A stretch of DNA of 64,000 bases from CALBPI01 sp038531945 (GTDB taxonomy: Bacteria; Pseudomonadota; Gammaproteobacteria; Steroidobacterales; Woeseiaceae): contig JBCBBH010000001.1 in NCBI GenBank assembly GCA_038531945.1, positions 310,001 through 374,000 of the forward strand, in the 5' to 3' direction. The position numbers and the translations under genes are program-made. Of the stretch, positions 1-9,113 are shown piece by piece (within the stretch, counting starts at the first letter, position 1; every line of letters begins with the position of its first letter). Under the pieces are notes generated by a model that saw nothing but the letters and a program-made list of their open reading frames with translations, was not told where the DNA came from and ran no database searches.

Positions 1-485
1 GCGTCGTGAAAGTTGCGACGACCAAAGCGCAACGCAAGCTGTTCTTCAATCTCCGAAAAGCGAAAAAGAATCTCAGCTGGCTGTCACACGAGGAGACCGA
101 AGCGGTCGCTAAAGACCTCGGTGTAAGCGCGAAAGAAGTCATGGAGATGGAGAAGCGATTGTCGGCGCGTGATGCTGCATTCGACCTGACCGCCGTCGAT
201 GACGATGAGCGAACTTTCGCCCCGGCTGCGTACCTCGAAAGCGACAACGCCGATCCGGCCTTGCTGGTGGAGAGCGCCGACTGGCAGCACGACGCGAGTG
301 CACGTCTTGGGCATGCTTTGAAAACCCTCGACGATCGCAGCCGCGACATTCTGCAAAAACGCTGGCTTTCGGAGCACAAGGCCACGCTGCACGAGCTGGC
401 GGCGCGCTATGAGGTCTCCGCCGAGCGAATTCGACAGATCGAAAATGCTGCACTGAAGAAACTCAAGGCTGCGGTTGGCACCTGA
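1..485 (+). CDS. rpoH: RNA polymerase sigma-32 factor RpoH, C-terminal part (5' end outside window)
   Basis: Heat-shock sigma factor, of which only the last ~160 residues are present; the reading frame is open to the left edge. The sequence begins inside the RpoH box (KAQRKLFFNLRKAKK), which is specific to sigma-32 and involved in core binding and turnover control. It continues through region 3 and ends in a region 4 helix-turn-helix (ELAARYEVSAERIRQIENAALKKL) that reads the -35 element. Both ends of the visible part match E. coli RpoH in order and spacing. The GTG at position 6 is an internal codon, not a start. A strong intrinsic terminator follows 27 bases after the stop. Confidence 0.95.
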   Translation, partial: VVKVATTKAQRKLFFNLRKAKKNLSWLSHEETEAVAKDLGVSAKEVMEMEKRLSARDAAFDLTAVDDDERTFAPAAYLESDNADPALLVESADWQHDASARLGHALKTLDDRSRDILQKRWLSEHKATLHELAARYEVSAERIRQIENAALKKLKAAVGT

Positions 486-512
486 GGCCAAACGAAAGCT
501 ACCGCAACGAAG

Positions 513-546
513 CGCCGGTGAGGATTACTCGCCGGCGTTTTTTTTT
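513..546 (+). terminator. Intrinsic terminator of rpoH
   Basis: A 10-bp stem (CGCCGGTGAG paired with CTCGCCGGCG, loop GATTA, including one G-T pair) is followed by nine T residues at 538-546. It ends rpoH transcription. It overlaps the last codons of the convergent folD, whose stop codon lies in the loop and whose final lysine codons are read from the T tract. Confidence 0.85.
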
Positions 547-1403
547 GCAGCGTTCTCGGCGGCCTGCAGTGTGTTTGCCAGCAGGCAGGCGATGGTCATC
601 GGACCGACACCGCCCGGCACAGGAGTGATGTGACCAGCGTGAGACTTCGCTTCGGTGAAGTCGACGTCGCCGGTCAGACGTGAGCGCCCATCTTCGTCCG
701 TAATTCGATTGATTCCGACATCGATGACGATAGCGCCTGGTTTGATCCAATCGCCTCGGATCAGGCCAGGCCGTCCGACCGCTGCGACGAGAATATCTGC
801 TTCACGACACAATGATGGCAAGTCACGAGTGCGCGAATGGGCGATCGTCACTGTGCAGCTCTGAGCCAGCAACAACGCCGCCATCGGCTTGCCCACAATA
901 TTCGAACGCCCGACCACGACTGCATGCAGGCCAGCAAGCTCGCGTCCGGTTTCGCGAATCATCTTGAGGCAACCAAGCGGCGTACACGGCACGAATCCGT
1001 CGAGACCGAGCGCCAGCCGACCGACGTTCTCGATATGGAAACCATCGACATCCTTGTGGGGTGCGATTCTGTTGATGACCGCCTGCTCGTCGATCTGCTG
1101 CGGCAAAGGCAGCTGCACCAGGATACCGTGCACTTCCGAGTCTGCGTTCAACTCATCGATCAATCGATCCAGAGTCTCCGGCGTAGTGTCGTCAGGCAAT
1201 CGGTGAGTCAGAGAATGGAAGCCTGCAGCCTCGGCCTGCTTGCCCTTGTTGCGTACATACACCTGACTGGCCGGGTCGTCTCCGAGGATCACGACTGCCA
1301 GACCGGGGCGAACTCCGGTCTGATCCACCAGCGTTGCCGTGGCGACGCGTACCTGGTGACGCAGAGCCTCTGCGTGCGCTTTACCATCGATGATTTCTGC
1401 CAC
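525..1403 (-). CDS. folD: Bifunctional methylenetetrahydrofolate dehydrogenase/cyclohydrolase FolD
   Basis: NADP-dependent oxidation of 5,10-methylene-THF to methenyl-THF and its hydrolysis to 10-formyl-THF, a cytosolic one-carbon step. The sequence has the FolD signatures: YVRNKGK around the catalytic lysine, GILVQLPLP, HKDVDGFH, the Rossmann motif VVGRSNIVGKP and the C-terminal ITPVPGGVGPMT. The frame stays open upstream to 1616, but homologues begin at EIIDGK. I therefore chose the GTG at 1403 (M-A-E-I-I-D-G), which gives 292 aa, close to the 288 of E. coli. A start at GTG 1424 is possible. It lies directly downstream of the DUF3465 gene in the same direction. Confidence 0.93.
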   Translation of the reverse strand: MAEIIDGKAHAEALRHQVRVATATLVDQTGVRPGLAVVILGDDPASQVYVRNKGKQAEAAGFHSLTHRLPDDTTPETLDRLIDELNADSEVHGILVQLPLPQQIDEQAVINRIAPHKDVDGFHIENVGRLALGLDGFVPCTPLGCLKMIRETGRELAGLHAVVVGRSNIVGKPMAALLLAQSCTVTIAHSRTRDLPSLCREADILVAAVGRPGLIRGDWIKPGAIVIDVGINRITDEDGRSRLTGDVDFTEAKSHAGHITPVPGGVGPMTIACLLANTLQAAENAAKKNAGE

Positions 1404-1467
1404 AGATTCGCTGCCTGATTTCACGAGGGCGCCAAGGATACGCGAGTTGGCTCGACATGCGTATCGG

Positions 1468-1890
1468 TCAGCGGTAATCACGACCTCGGAAGGTGATGTA
1501 GCCACCGTCGTGACGACCACGTGGATCATGATGCGTCCAGTGAATGACGCCACCTTTATCGTTCCATTCGAACTGACCCCGGATGAATACCTCCGAACCC
1601 TCGTCGATCGGGACACGCGGCGCGAGATCGATATTGTGCGCGATCAATAACGAATGACCGTCCGGACTATGGACGAGAAACCGCTGATGTTGCGAGCCCT
1701 TCGTATCGTCGGGTAGCACTCGATAGACAGTCGCAAAAGTCTCGACCCAAGCCTTATCGAGTTCGGGTGCAAAAACCGGCTGAGAGCGTTCAGCAACGGT
1801 GCCGGCATCATCGCGTTGCAGTGCACCGACAATGCCGGCAACCGCCAGAACGATCAGACCCAGCAGTGAGCGGATTTGACGTTGATTCAT
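1468..1890 (-). CDS. DUF3465 family exported protein
   Basis: 140-aa protein with an N-terminal hydrophobic segment (LLGLIVLAVAGIVGAL) that acts as a signal anchor or signal peptide, so it is probably periplasmic. The C-terminal half carries the conserved DUF3465 pattern: HNIDLAPRVP, then FEWNDKGGVIHWTHHDP and a final GGYITFRGRDY. The family is a small OB-like domain of unknown function. It is followed 64 bases later by folD in the same direction and preceded by the terminator of the OmpA-family gene, so it probably has its own promoter in the short stretch before 1890. The family call is by motif recognition. Confidence 0.8.
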   Translation of the reverse strand: MNQRQIRSLLGLIVLAVAGIVGALQRDDAGTVAERSQPVFAPELDKAWVETFATVYRVLPDDTKGSQHQRFLVHSPDGHSLLIAHNIDLAPRVPIDEGSEVFIRGQFEWNDKGGVIHWTHHDPRGRHDGGYITFRGRDYR

Positions 1891-1907
1891 TGTGTTATTC
1901 CATCCCC

Positions 1908-1937
1908 AAAAAAAGCAGGCCCTGTGCGGGCCTGCTT
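1908..1937 (-). terminator. Intrinsic terminator of the OmpA-family lipoprotein gene
   Basis: Read on the minus strand, a perfect 10-bp stem (AAGCAGGCCC, loop GCACA, GGGCCTGCTT) runs into seven Ts (As at 1908-1914 on the plus strand). It sits 70 bases past the stop of the gene ending at 2007 and just ahead of the DUF3465 start. Confidence 0.85.
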
Positions 1938-2006
1938 ACTATTGTCTTATGGGCAATATCGCCAACCGCGGTATCGGCGGCAAAACCAGCCCCATTCGCG
2001 CATGCT

Positions 2007-2684
2007 TTAGCTGGTCAGAGGCACCAGCGTGAGCTCGACACGACGATTCGCCTGCTTACCCGCCGCCGAATTATTGTCCGCCACCGGGCGTAGTTCGCCC
2101 TGGCCGATCGCGATGATGCGCTGGCCCATAATGCCGCGGCTCGTCAGATAGGCAGAGACCGAATTCGCGCGGCGTTCAGACAAGCCCTGATTGTATTCGA
2201 CGCTGCCATCGCTGTCGGTGTGTCCCGCGACTTCGATCACAGTCTTGTCGTACTTGTTCAACACTGTCGTCACCGACCCGAGCACATCGAAGAACGCGGG
2301 GTTCAAGTCAGCGCTATTGGTGGCAAAAGTGATGTTTCCAGGCATGTTCAGGGTGATGTTGTCACCAATGCGCGTAACACTGACGCCTGTCGCCTCAAGC
2401 TCCGCGCGTAAATCCGCTTCCTGGTTGTCCATATACACGCCGACCGCGCCACCAGCGAGCGCGCCAACACCTGCACCGATCAACGCGCGCTGACGACGCT
2501 CGACGGCATCATCACCGGAAATCAGCCCTACCACGGCGCCAATGGCCGCGCCGATGGCCGCATTGCGGGTCGCGTTCGAGGTTTTCTCCTCGCGGGTGTA
2601 GGGGTCCAGCGTGGTGCAGGCGCCAAGTACCACAGTGGCCATTGCCACGAGCGACATCGTGCGCACAGTTTTTCCTGAAATCAT
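2007..2684 (-). CDS. OmpA-family outer-membrane lipoprotein (YiaD-like)
   Basis: 225-aa lipoprotein. The N-terminal signal ends in lipobox VLGAC, giving a lipidated Cys22. A glycine-zipper region follows (AAIGAAIGAVVG, then ALIGAGVGALAGGAVG, about residues 43-84). The C-terminal OmpA domain (about 110-220) contains the peptidoglycan-binding pattern EVAGHTDSDG, NQGLSERRANSV and NRRVEL. The protein likely tethers the outer membrane to peptidoglycan, like E. coli YiaD. AAGGAG lies a suitable distance before ATG 2684, and a terminator follows the gene. A monocistronic unit is likely. Confidence 0.9.
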   Translation of the reverse strand: MISGKTVRTMSLVAMATVVLGACTTLDPYTREEKTSNATRNAAIGAAIGAVVGLISGDDAVERRQRALIGAGVGALAGGAVGVYMDNQEADLRAELEATGVSVTRIGDNITLNMPGNITFATNSADLNPAFFDVLGSVTTVLNKYDKTVIEVAGHTDSDGSVEYNQGLSERRANSVSAYLTSRGIMGQRIIAIGQGELRPVADNNSAAGKQANRRVELTLVPLTS

Positions 2685-2821
2685 TGGTATTGCTCCTTAG
2701 CAAGGGTCCAAATTTTGTCGATAGGATAACGCGGGTTGCTGAATTCTGGCTGAATTTCGTGCCGGTATTATGTCGTCCTCATGCGACAGACAGAGAATGC
2801 GATGTACGTCATACTGCCCTC

Positions 2822-3286
2822 ATGAGTCCGGCGCCACCGCTCTACCACTGGATGGATCGATTCGATGCGATGCGCGCGAATCGCCGATACGGCGTTGCCA
2901 ACGACGTGGCCAGTGGCCTGTTCTGTTTCGGTTTGCTGCTGCTGTTGAGCGTGCTGCCGGTGCCCGGCGCGCTCGGCGGCATCTCAAAATTCCTGGACTG
3001 GGCGACGTTGTTACTGCTCGCCGTTGTCGTCTACTACTTCATTCTTTCCATGCCGCTGGCACTCGCGCTCTTGCCGATTGTGCTCGGCATTGCCAGTCTC
3101 GCCGTCTTCGCCGCCGGCAAACTCGACATCGTGCCTGCGCTCGGGTCTGCGTGCCTGTTCGTCGCAGCGCTTTTGGATCTCACGTGTCAGAAACGTGTGT
3201 CGCTTCGAGGTTTTGTCGAATTTGCACAGCTCTCCATGCTGCTTCCGCTGTGGCGTTTTCATCATGCGGTTCAGCGTAAGTCCTAG
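2822..3286 (+). CDS. Small integral membrane protein, function unknown
   Basis: 154 aa from ATG 2822 (MSPAPPLYHWMDRFDAMRANRRYG). The frame is open from 2642, but the upstream residues are unlike a protein start. A short amphipathic N-terminus is followed by three or four hydrophobic segments (FCFGLLLLLSVLPV, ATLLLLAVVVYYFILSMPLALALLPIVLG, LGSACLFVAALLDL). The layout recalls DUF962/Mpo1-like membrane proteins, but I do not see their conserved histidines, so no function is proposed. It lies divergent from the OmpA-type lipoprotein and 44 bases upstream of gcdH. Confidence 0.65.
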   Translation: MSPAPPLYHWMDRFDAMRANRRYGVANDVASGLFCFGLLLLLSVLPVPGALGGISKFLDWATLLLLAVVVYYFILSMPLALALLPIVLGIASLAVFAAGKLDIVPALGSACLFVAALLDLTCQKRVSLRGFVEFAQLSMLLPLWRFHHAVQRKS

Positions 3287-3330
3287 AGCGCGCGTGATAC
3301 GATTCGTATCGGGACATTTGGGGCGAATTC

Positions 3331-4533
3331 ATGGCGACAGCAACACCACTCGACGATAAACCTTCACGCAACTCAGCGATCAACCCACTCGATCTGTACG
3401 ACGTTCGCAGCGCGCTCGGCGACGAAGAGGCAATGGTCCAGGACACCGTCGCAAGACTCGTCGATGACGAAGTATTGCCCGTCATTCGAGAGCACTTCGA
3501 GAACCACACGTTCCCGGAATCTCTGATCGGCAAGATCGCCGATCTCGGCTTGCTCGGCAGCACGATCGAGGGCTACGGCTGCGCCGGTATGAGCGATATC
3601 GCCTACGGACTCATTTGCCAGGAACTGGAGCGCGGTGATAGCGGCGTACGCAGCTTTGTGTCGGTCCAGTCCAGTTTGGTCATGCACCCAATCCACGCGT
3701 ACGGCTCGGAAGAACAAAAGAAGTATTGGCTGCCGCGACTGGCCAGCGCCGAGTCCATCGGTTGCTTCGGATTAACGGAACCGCACGGCGGCTCAGATCC
3801 GTCGAATATGAAAACGCATGCACGCCGCGATGGCGATGACTGGGTCATCAATGGTTCGAAAATGTGGATCACCAATGCTCCGATTGCGGACGTATCGGTG
3901 GTCTGGGCGATGACCGACAACGGCGTTCGCGGCTTCATCATCCCGACGGACACGCCAGGATTCTCCGTCCAGGAAATTGACAACAAATTCTCACTGCGCG
4001 CCTCGCGCACCGGCGCCCTGTTTCTGGATGACGTGCGGGTTCCGGCGGATGCGGTGTTGCCCAACGTGCAGGGCCTGAAAGGCCCGTTGGGCTGCCTGAC
4101 GAAGGCGCGTTACGGCATCACCTGGGGCTGCATCGGCGCCGCGCAAGCCTGTCTCGACGCCGTACTGAAATACACGGAAGATCGGGTCTTGTTCGACCGT
4201 CCGTTGAATCATACCCAGACCATTCAACTGCGCATGGCGGAGATGGCGCGGCAAATCACGTTGGCGCAGCTCGCCTCGTTGCGCCTTGGCGAATTGAACC
4301 AGGCCGGTCGTATGCGCCCGGAGCAGGTCTCCATCGCCAAGTGGAACAACGCGCGAATCGCGATCGACATCGCGCGTGACGCGCGTGACATCCTCGGTGG
4401 CAGTGGCATCAGTGCGGAGTATGTACCGATACGACATATGCTCAATCTCGAGAGTGTCATCACTTATGAAGGCACCGAGACCGTGCACCAGCTGGTCGTC
4501 GGCAAGGCACTAACCGGCGTCAACGCGTTCTGA
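3331..4533 (+). CDS. gcdH: Glutaryl-CoA dehydrogenase (decarboxylating)
   Basis: FAD enzyme converting glutaryl-CoA to crotonyl-CoA and CO2 in lysine/tryptophan/dicarboxylate breakdown. The 400 aa show the full acyl-CoA dehydrogenase order: helical N-domain, FGLTEPHGGSDPS and WITNAPIADV FAD/substrate motifs in the middle, then the C-domain. The glutaryl-CoA subgroup signature ARYGITWGCIGAA (about 250-262) and the catalytic base region VITYEGTETVHQLVVGKALTG support this over short-chain homologues. ATG 3331 gives the family length. The MATE transporter gene follows after 20 bases. Confidence 0.92.
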   Translation: MATATPLDDKPSRNSAINPLDLYDVRSALGDEEAMVQDTVARLVDDEVLPVIREHFENHTFPESLIGKIADLGLLGSTIEGYGCAGMSDIAYGLICQELERGDSGVRSFVSVQSSLVMHPIHAYGSEEQKKYWLPRLASAESIGCFGLTEPHGGSDPSNMKTHARRDGDDWVINGSKMWITNAPIADVSVVWAMTDNGVRGFIIPTDTPGFSVQEIDNKFSLRASRTGALFLDDVRVPADAVLPNVQGLKGPLGCLTKARYGITWGCIGAAQACLDAVLKYTEDRVLFDRPLNHTQTIQLRMAEMARQITLAQLASLRLGELNQAGRMRPEQVSIAKWNNARIAIDIARDARDILGGSGISAEYVPIRHMLNLESVITYEGTETVHQLVVGKALTGVNAF

Positions 4534-4553
4534 GCAAAACCACACCCGACCTG

Positions 4554-5876
4554 GTGCCTCACAGCACCGTCTGGCGGCTGGCGCTGCCGATGGTGCTGTC
4601 GAATATCTCGGTACCGCTGGTATCGATGGTCGATGCAGGTGTGCTGGGTCACCTTGATGACGCAACGCCGTTGGCCGGCGTCGCGTTAGCCGGCGCAGTA
4701 TTCGGCATCGTCTTCATGTCGATGAACTTCTTGCGGATGGGCACCACCGGACTGACGGCTCAGGCACTGGGTCGTCAGGATTTCAGCGCAGCACGAACCA
4801 ACCTGTGGCAGGCACTGATCGTCTCAACGAGTATCGCCTTGCTGTTACTGGCGCTGAAGCAGCCGATTGCATCTGCCGCCTGGACCATCATGGCGACTGA
4901 ACCGGACGTCATCGCCGCCGCCGACCGTTACTTTCAGATTCGCATGTGGTCAGCACCTTCGACGCTCGCGAACTTCGTTCTCATCGGTTGGTTCATCGGA
5001 ATGCAGAACACCCGGATTCCGTTAGCCATGGTACTCGTCAGCAATACGGTCAACATTGTGCTGGATCTTTGGTTGGTCAACGGCGCTGGCCTTGAAGAAA
5101 CCGGTGTTGCGATTGCATCGGTGTCCGCGGAAGGCGCCGGACTCGTGGTCGGGCTTGCGTGCATTCCGCTGGCGCTGCGGGGGCGAAGCGGTAGTGTGCA
5201 ACTTGCCTACTTGAGACGACTCTCAGCCTATCGTGACTTCTTTAACGTGAACGGCAATCTGTTTGTCCGGACGCTGGCGCTGGATGCGACGTTCGCGTTC
5301 TTCACCGCACAAGGCGCACGCTTCGGCGAGGTCATCCTCGCCGTCAACGCACTGCTGATGAACCTGCAACTGTTGTTGTCGTTTGCGCTCGATGGACTCG
5401 CCAACGCAGCAGAAGCTCTGGTCGGCAAAGCATGGGGTGCATGCGACAAGGCGCTGCTCGAAGCTGCTGTCAGACGAACACTCGGTTGGTCGGTAGCAAT
5501 CGCTGCGGGATTCGCACTGTCGTTTGCGATCGGCGGTCAAGCATTGATCGCACTGCTGTCCGACATCGAACCGGTTCGAATAGCCGCCGCAGTCTTTCTT
5601 CCGTGGCTGGTGCTATCACCGCTGGTCAGTGTTTGGAGTTTTCTCTACGACGGTGTTTTCGTCGGCGCCACCTGGGCGCGCGACATGCGCAACATCATGC
5701 TGATCAGCGCTGTCGGAGTCTTCTTACCGGTTTGGTGGCTATCGCAGCCACTGGGCAATCACGGTCTTTGGCTCTCATTCACGGTGTTCATGATCGCGCG
5801 CGGCGCAGGCATGGCGCTGATCTACCGTCGACGTTTACGCGAAGCGCCGATCAGCGAGTGGCCTGCAGTCGCATAA
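4554..5876 (+). CDS. MATE-family efflux transporter (DinF subfamily)
   Basis: 440-aa inner-membrane protein with about 12 hydrophobic segments. Its N-terminus is typical of DinF (LALPMVLSNISVPLVSMVDAGVLGHL, FLRMGTTGLTAQALG). Such proteins export cationic or organic compounds using Na+ or H+ gradients; the substrate cannot be read from the sequence. The start is uncertain: the first usual codon is GTG 4554 with no clear ribosome site, and an in-frame CTG lies at 4530 over the gcdH stop. The 3' end overlaps the convergent DUF4345 gene by 26 bases. Confidence 0.88.
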   Translation: MPHSTVWRLALPMVLSNISVPLVSMVDAGVLGHLDDATPLAGVALAGAVFGIVFMSMNFLRMGTTGLTAQALGRQDFSAARTNLWQALIVSTSIALLLLALKQPIASAAWTIMATEPDVIAAADRYFQIRMWSAPSTLANFVLIGWFIGMQNTRIPLAMVLVSNTVNIVLDLWLVNGAGLEETGVAIASVSAEGAGLVVGLACIPLALRGRSGSVQLAYLRRLSAYRDFFNVNGNLFVRTLALDATFAFFTAQGARFGEVILAVNALLMNLQLLLSFALDGLANAAEALVGKAWGACDKALLEAAVRRTLGWSVAIAAGFALSFAIGGQALIALLSDIEPVRIAAAVFLPWLVLSPLVSVWSFLYDGVFVGATWARDMRNIMLISAVGVFLPVWWLSQPLGNHGLWLSFTVFMIARGAGMALIYRRRLREAPISEWPAVA

Positions 5877-6237
5877 GCGCGATGTAAGCCATGACTGCCG
5901 CGGCTATCTCCGAAACGAGTGCAAAATACAACGAGCTGGCGGTCCCGCCATCGATAACCAACCCGGTGATCCTCGAAAGCGCAACCGCGCCCCACGCGAG
6001 CACCATCGAGACCAGCGCGGCGCGAGTCAGGTCGGGCTTGATCGCTCCTGCGATCCAAAACGCCGCCAGACCAATCTCAAGTCCGCCATAGAAAGATCGG
6101 ATTTCGGTAACTGAGCCTGGCGTCAGCATTTCAATTTTGATGGCACCGGCGATGACATCAGGCGCGACGAGGGAAACCGCACCGAACGCCAGGGTCATCA
6201 GCGCGAAAACCCACAAAACGACTTTAGCCAGTTTCAT
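5851..6237 (-). CDS. DUF4345-type four-helix membrane protein
   Basis: 128 aa with four hydrophobic segments (VVLWVFALMTLAFGAVSLVAP, SFYGGLEIGLAAFWIAGAI, AALVSMVLAWGAVALSRITG, LVSEIAAAVMAYIALM). The conserved EIRSFYGGLEIGLAAFW stretch marks this uncharacterised family. GGAG lies ten bases before ATG 6237. The gene is tail-to-tail with the MATE gene, with 26 bases of coding overlap. Confidence 0.75.
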   Translation of the reverse strand: MKLAKVVLWVFALMTLAFGAVSLVAPDVIAGAIKIEMLTPGSVTEIRSFYGGLEIGLAAFWIAGAIKPDLTRAALVSMVLAWGAVALSRITGLVIDGGTASSLYFALVSEIAAAVMAYIALMRLQATR

Positions 6238-6270
6238 GTTGTGCTCCGATGTGAAAGCGGAAAGTTACGC

Positions 6271-6672
6271 TCAAGCAGACTTCGCAAAATTGCTGATGAC
6301 CTGCTCCAGCTCCTGAAGTGTAAACGGTTTGCGTAGAAGCGCTGTTATGCCTCGACTCTGGTATTCGTCGAGCGCCGCTGAAGACTGCACACTCGTCGCT
6401 AGCACCACAGGCGGGTTGACCCCTTGAGACTGCAGCTCGTCGACCAGTTGAAGACCGGTCTTCGGTTGCATCGACTGATCTGTAATCAACAATCGAACCG
6501 CTTCCTTGTGGTCCCGAACGAATTCGAGCGCTGCGTCCGGATCATTGAAACAACGACCCGTCACGCCCATTTCGTCAAACATCCGCGACACGATTTTCAG
6601 CATTTGCGGAATGTCGTCCACAAACACAACGAGGTTCTGCTTTCCTTGCTCCTCGGACTTTGCTGTCGCCAT
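6271..6672 (-). CDS. Single-domain response regulator (CheY-like receiver)
   Basis: 133-aa stand-alone receiver domain. The acidic pair is FVDD (about 18-19), the phosphoacceptor Asp is in LLITDQSM, the switch Thr/Ser is in VVLATS, and the conserved Lys is in LLRKPF. There is no output domain, so it acts by protein contact or in a phosphorelay. No histidine kinase is adjacent, so the partner is unknown. It is divergent from the RND exporter gene and shares a 92-base intergenic region with it. Confidence 0.88.
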   Translation of the reverse strand: MATAKSEEQGKQNLVVFVDDIPQMLKIVSRMFDEMGVTGRCFNDPDAALEFVRDHKEAVRLLITDQSMQPKTGLQLVDELQSQGVNPPVVLATSVQSSAALDEYQSRGITALLRKPFTLQELEQVISNFAKSA

Positions 6673-6764
6673 AATCTCGATGCTTGTTCTTGTTAGCGGT
6701 AGAGGCTACCAGACGGGCGGCGCATTGCCACATCCACCAACGTAAATTTACCGGAACCACCAGC

Positions 6765-9071
6765 ATGGCAGAACGTTTTTGTCGATGGCTTGTCAGGCGC
6801 GACTTACTCGCGGCAAGTCTTGCGTTGATAATCGCAATGGCCACAGGCCTCGGTCTGAGTCGACTCGCTCTCGAAACCGATGATTCGATCTTCTTTGATC
6901 TCGATAATCCAAATTACGTTGCAGAGCTTGCGTTACAAGACCAGTTTGGGCGAACCGACAATGTGTTGTTTGTTATTGCACCCGACGATCGAGACGTTTT
7001 TTCCCCGAGGTCTGTCGAACTTCTGCAGAAGCTAACCGATGAAGGTTGGCAAGTGCCGTATGCGCGCCGTGTTGACTCGTTGTCGAACTATCAACATACC
7101 GTCGCAACCGATGATGAACTCATCGTCGGCGATCTGATTCCGCCGGTAGATTCGCTCACAACCGAAGATTTGCGCGAAATTCGCGGCATTGCTCTGAACG
7201 AGCCCGAGTTGTTGTACCGCTGGGTATCTCCGGAAGCGCACGTGGGTGCGATCAATGTGATGCTCAACATGCCGGAGCAAGACCAGGACGCGGTCCCGGA
7301 AATCGCGACCTACGCGCGAGCGCTTCGCGATCAATATGCGGCGCAATATCCCGACGTCGACATTTACCTGCTCGGCTCTGCAATCGGTGACCAGACGTTC
7401 GATGAATTGTCGATCAGCGATTTCTTCCGTTTTATACCCATCGTCGCGATGATCGTTGTCGTCCTCTTGACTGTCGCTTTACGTTCATTGGCCGCCACTG
7501 CTTCGATCATCGTGGTTGTTTTGCTGAGCATCATCGCGACGCTTGGCCTCGCGGGCTTTCTGGGCTTTCGCCTGAATGCAGCCACCGTCGCCGTGCCCAG
7601 TATTGTCATGACACTCGCCGTTGCCGACTCGGTCCATATGCTGAGTGTGTTTCTTGCAAGATTCCGCGGTAACGACAGCGCGACCGAAGCGGCTTTCCGC
7701 GCACTGCGAACCAATCTGCAACCCATTCTCCTGACCACGCTAACGACAGGCATCGGGTTTCTCGGACTCAATTACAGCGAGGTGCCCCCGTTTCGAGATC
7801 TTGGCAACCTTGTCGCGATTGGCGTGGTCATGGCGCTCATTTTCACGCTCCTGACCATTCCCGCGCTGACACAGCGTCTACCGTTCAAGCGCAGTGAGCC
7901 GCGCAGCGAGGCCGCAATGGCACGTCTGGCCGATTGGCTGCTTGCGAACAGAAAACCGCTGACCGTGGTGAGTGCGGCAGTCGCATTGATTCTCGTCAGT
8001 TTCGTACCTCGCAACACGCTCGAAGATGACTTCATCGAGTACTTCTCCACCGATCTGCCGTTGCGTCAGGCGGCGGACTTTACGATCGACAACCTGACCG
8101 GACCTTTCGTCATGAGTTTTGCGATGGACAGCGGAACACCGAACGGCATCACAGACCCGGCATTCCTTGCGACGGTCGAAGCGTTCATGGCCTGGGCACG
8201 GGAACAGCCTGAGGTGATCTACGTATCGAGCTTTACAGAAACACTGAAACGCTTGAACCAGGACATGAATGGTGACCGAGCGGAAGCCAGAGTGCTGCCC
8301 GATCGAGCGGATCTCGCCGCGCAATTTTTGTTGCTCTACGAAATGTCGCTGCCGTTTGGCCTCGATCTCAACAATCAAATCAGCTTCGACAAATCGACAT
8401 TGCGCGTCGACGTTCGAGTTGGTGGTGAGCGCACAGCCGGAATTCTCAACCTGGAAACACGAGCACAGCGCTGGTTCGACGAAAACGCACCCGAGCTGAA
8501 AACTCCAGGCGCCGGGTCGGATGTCTCATGGGCCAACATCGGTCAACGCAACATCAACGCCATGCTGACCGGTTCATTGCTGGCGCTCGGACTGATTACC
8601 ATCACGCTTGTCGTAGCGCTGAGATCCTGGGTTTTCGGATTGATGTCGTTGTTGCCGAACCTGCTGCCAGCCGCCATCGCATTTGGGATCTGGGGCATCG
8701 TCGTTGGCCATATCAACCTCGCGGCCGCTGTGGTCTTCAGCATGACCATCGGTATTGTGGTAGACGACACCGTTTACTTGTTGACCAAGTACTTATCGGC
8801 GCGACGTGAGCAGCGTCTCGACCCTGTACCCGCGATGCGCTATGCCATCAGCACTGTGGCCCGCGCTCTTATCGTGACTTCGATCACTCTGACCGCCGGT
8901 TTCATGGTCCTTGCCACCAGCGACTTCAATTTGAATGTCACGTCCGGCGTCATGATCGCAATGGTGGTGTCGAGCGCCGTCATTTATGATCTTGTGATGC
9001 TGCCGGCGATTGTCATCTGGCTGGATGAGCGGTTCGTCGCTCGCACGCCCAGTGCGATTGAGGCACACTAG
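6765..9071 (+). CDS. RND-superfamily exporter (MMPL/patched-like)
   Basis: 768 aa from ATG 6765 (MAERFCRWLVRRDLL). The frame continues upstream, but membrane segment 1 then follows at the normal distance. The protein has two tandem halves, each with one TM, a large periplasmic loop and five clustered TMs. The second cluster includes SMTIGIVVDDTVYLLTKYL with the paired acidic residues typical of RND proton relay, and the first has TLAVADSVHMLSVFLARF. It belongs with the predicted exporters of hydrophobic compounds (COG1033 type). The substrate is unknown; no membrane-fusion or outer-membrane partner is nearby. Confidence 0.85.
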   Translation: MAERFCRWLVRRDLLAASLALIIAMATGLGLSRLALETDDSIFFDLDNPNYVAELALQDQFGRTDNVLFVIAPDDRDVFSPRSVELLQKLTDEGWQVPYARRVDSLSNYQHTVATDDELIVGDLIPPVDSLTTEDLREIRGIALNEPELLYRWVSPEAHVGAINVMLNMPEQDQDAVPEIATYARALRDQYAAQYPDVDIYLLGSAIGDQTFDELSISDFFRFIPIVAMIVVVLLTVALRSLAATASIIVVVLLSIIATLGLAGFLGFRLNAATVAVPSIVMTLAVADSVHMLSVFLARFRGNDSATEAAFRALRTNLQPILLTTLTTGIGFLGLNYSEVPPFRDLGNLVAIGVVMALIFTLLTIPALTQRLPFKRSEPRSEAAMARLADWLLANRKPLTVVSAAVALILVSFVPRNTLEDDFIEYFSTDLPLRQAADFTIDNLTGPFVMSFAMDSGTPNGITDPAFLATVEAFMAWAREQPEVIYVSSFTETLKRLNQDMNGDRAEARVLPDRADLAAQFLLLYEMSLPFGLDLNNQISFDKSTLRVDVRVGGERTAGILNLETRAQRWFDENAPELKTPGAGSDVSWANIGQRNINAMLTGSLLALGLITITLVVALRSWVFGLMSLLPNLLPAAIAFGIWGIVVGHINLAAAVVFSMTIGIVVDDTVYLLTKYLSARREQRLDPVPAMRYAISTVARALIVTSITLTAGFMVLATSDFNLNVTSGVMIAMVVSSAVIYDLVMLPAIVIWLDERFVARTPSAIEAH

Positions 9072-9113
9072 GCGACCAGATTTTTGCGACCGAACACCTA
9101 AGGAGAATTCAAC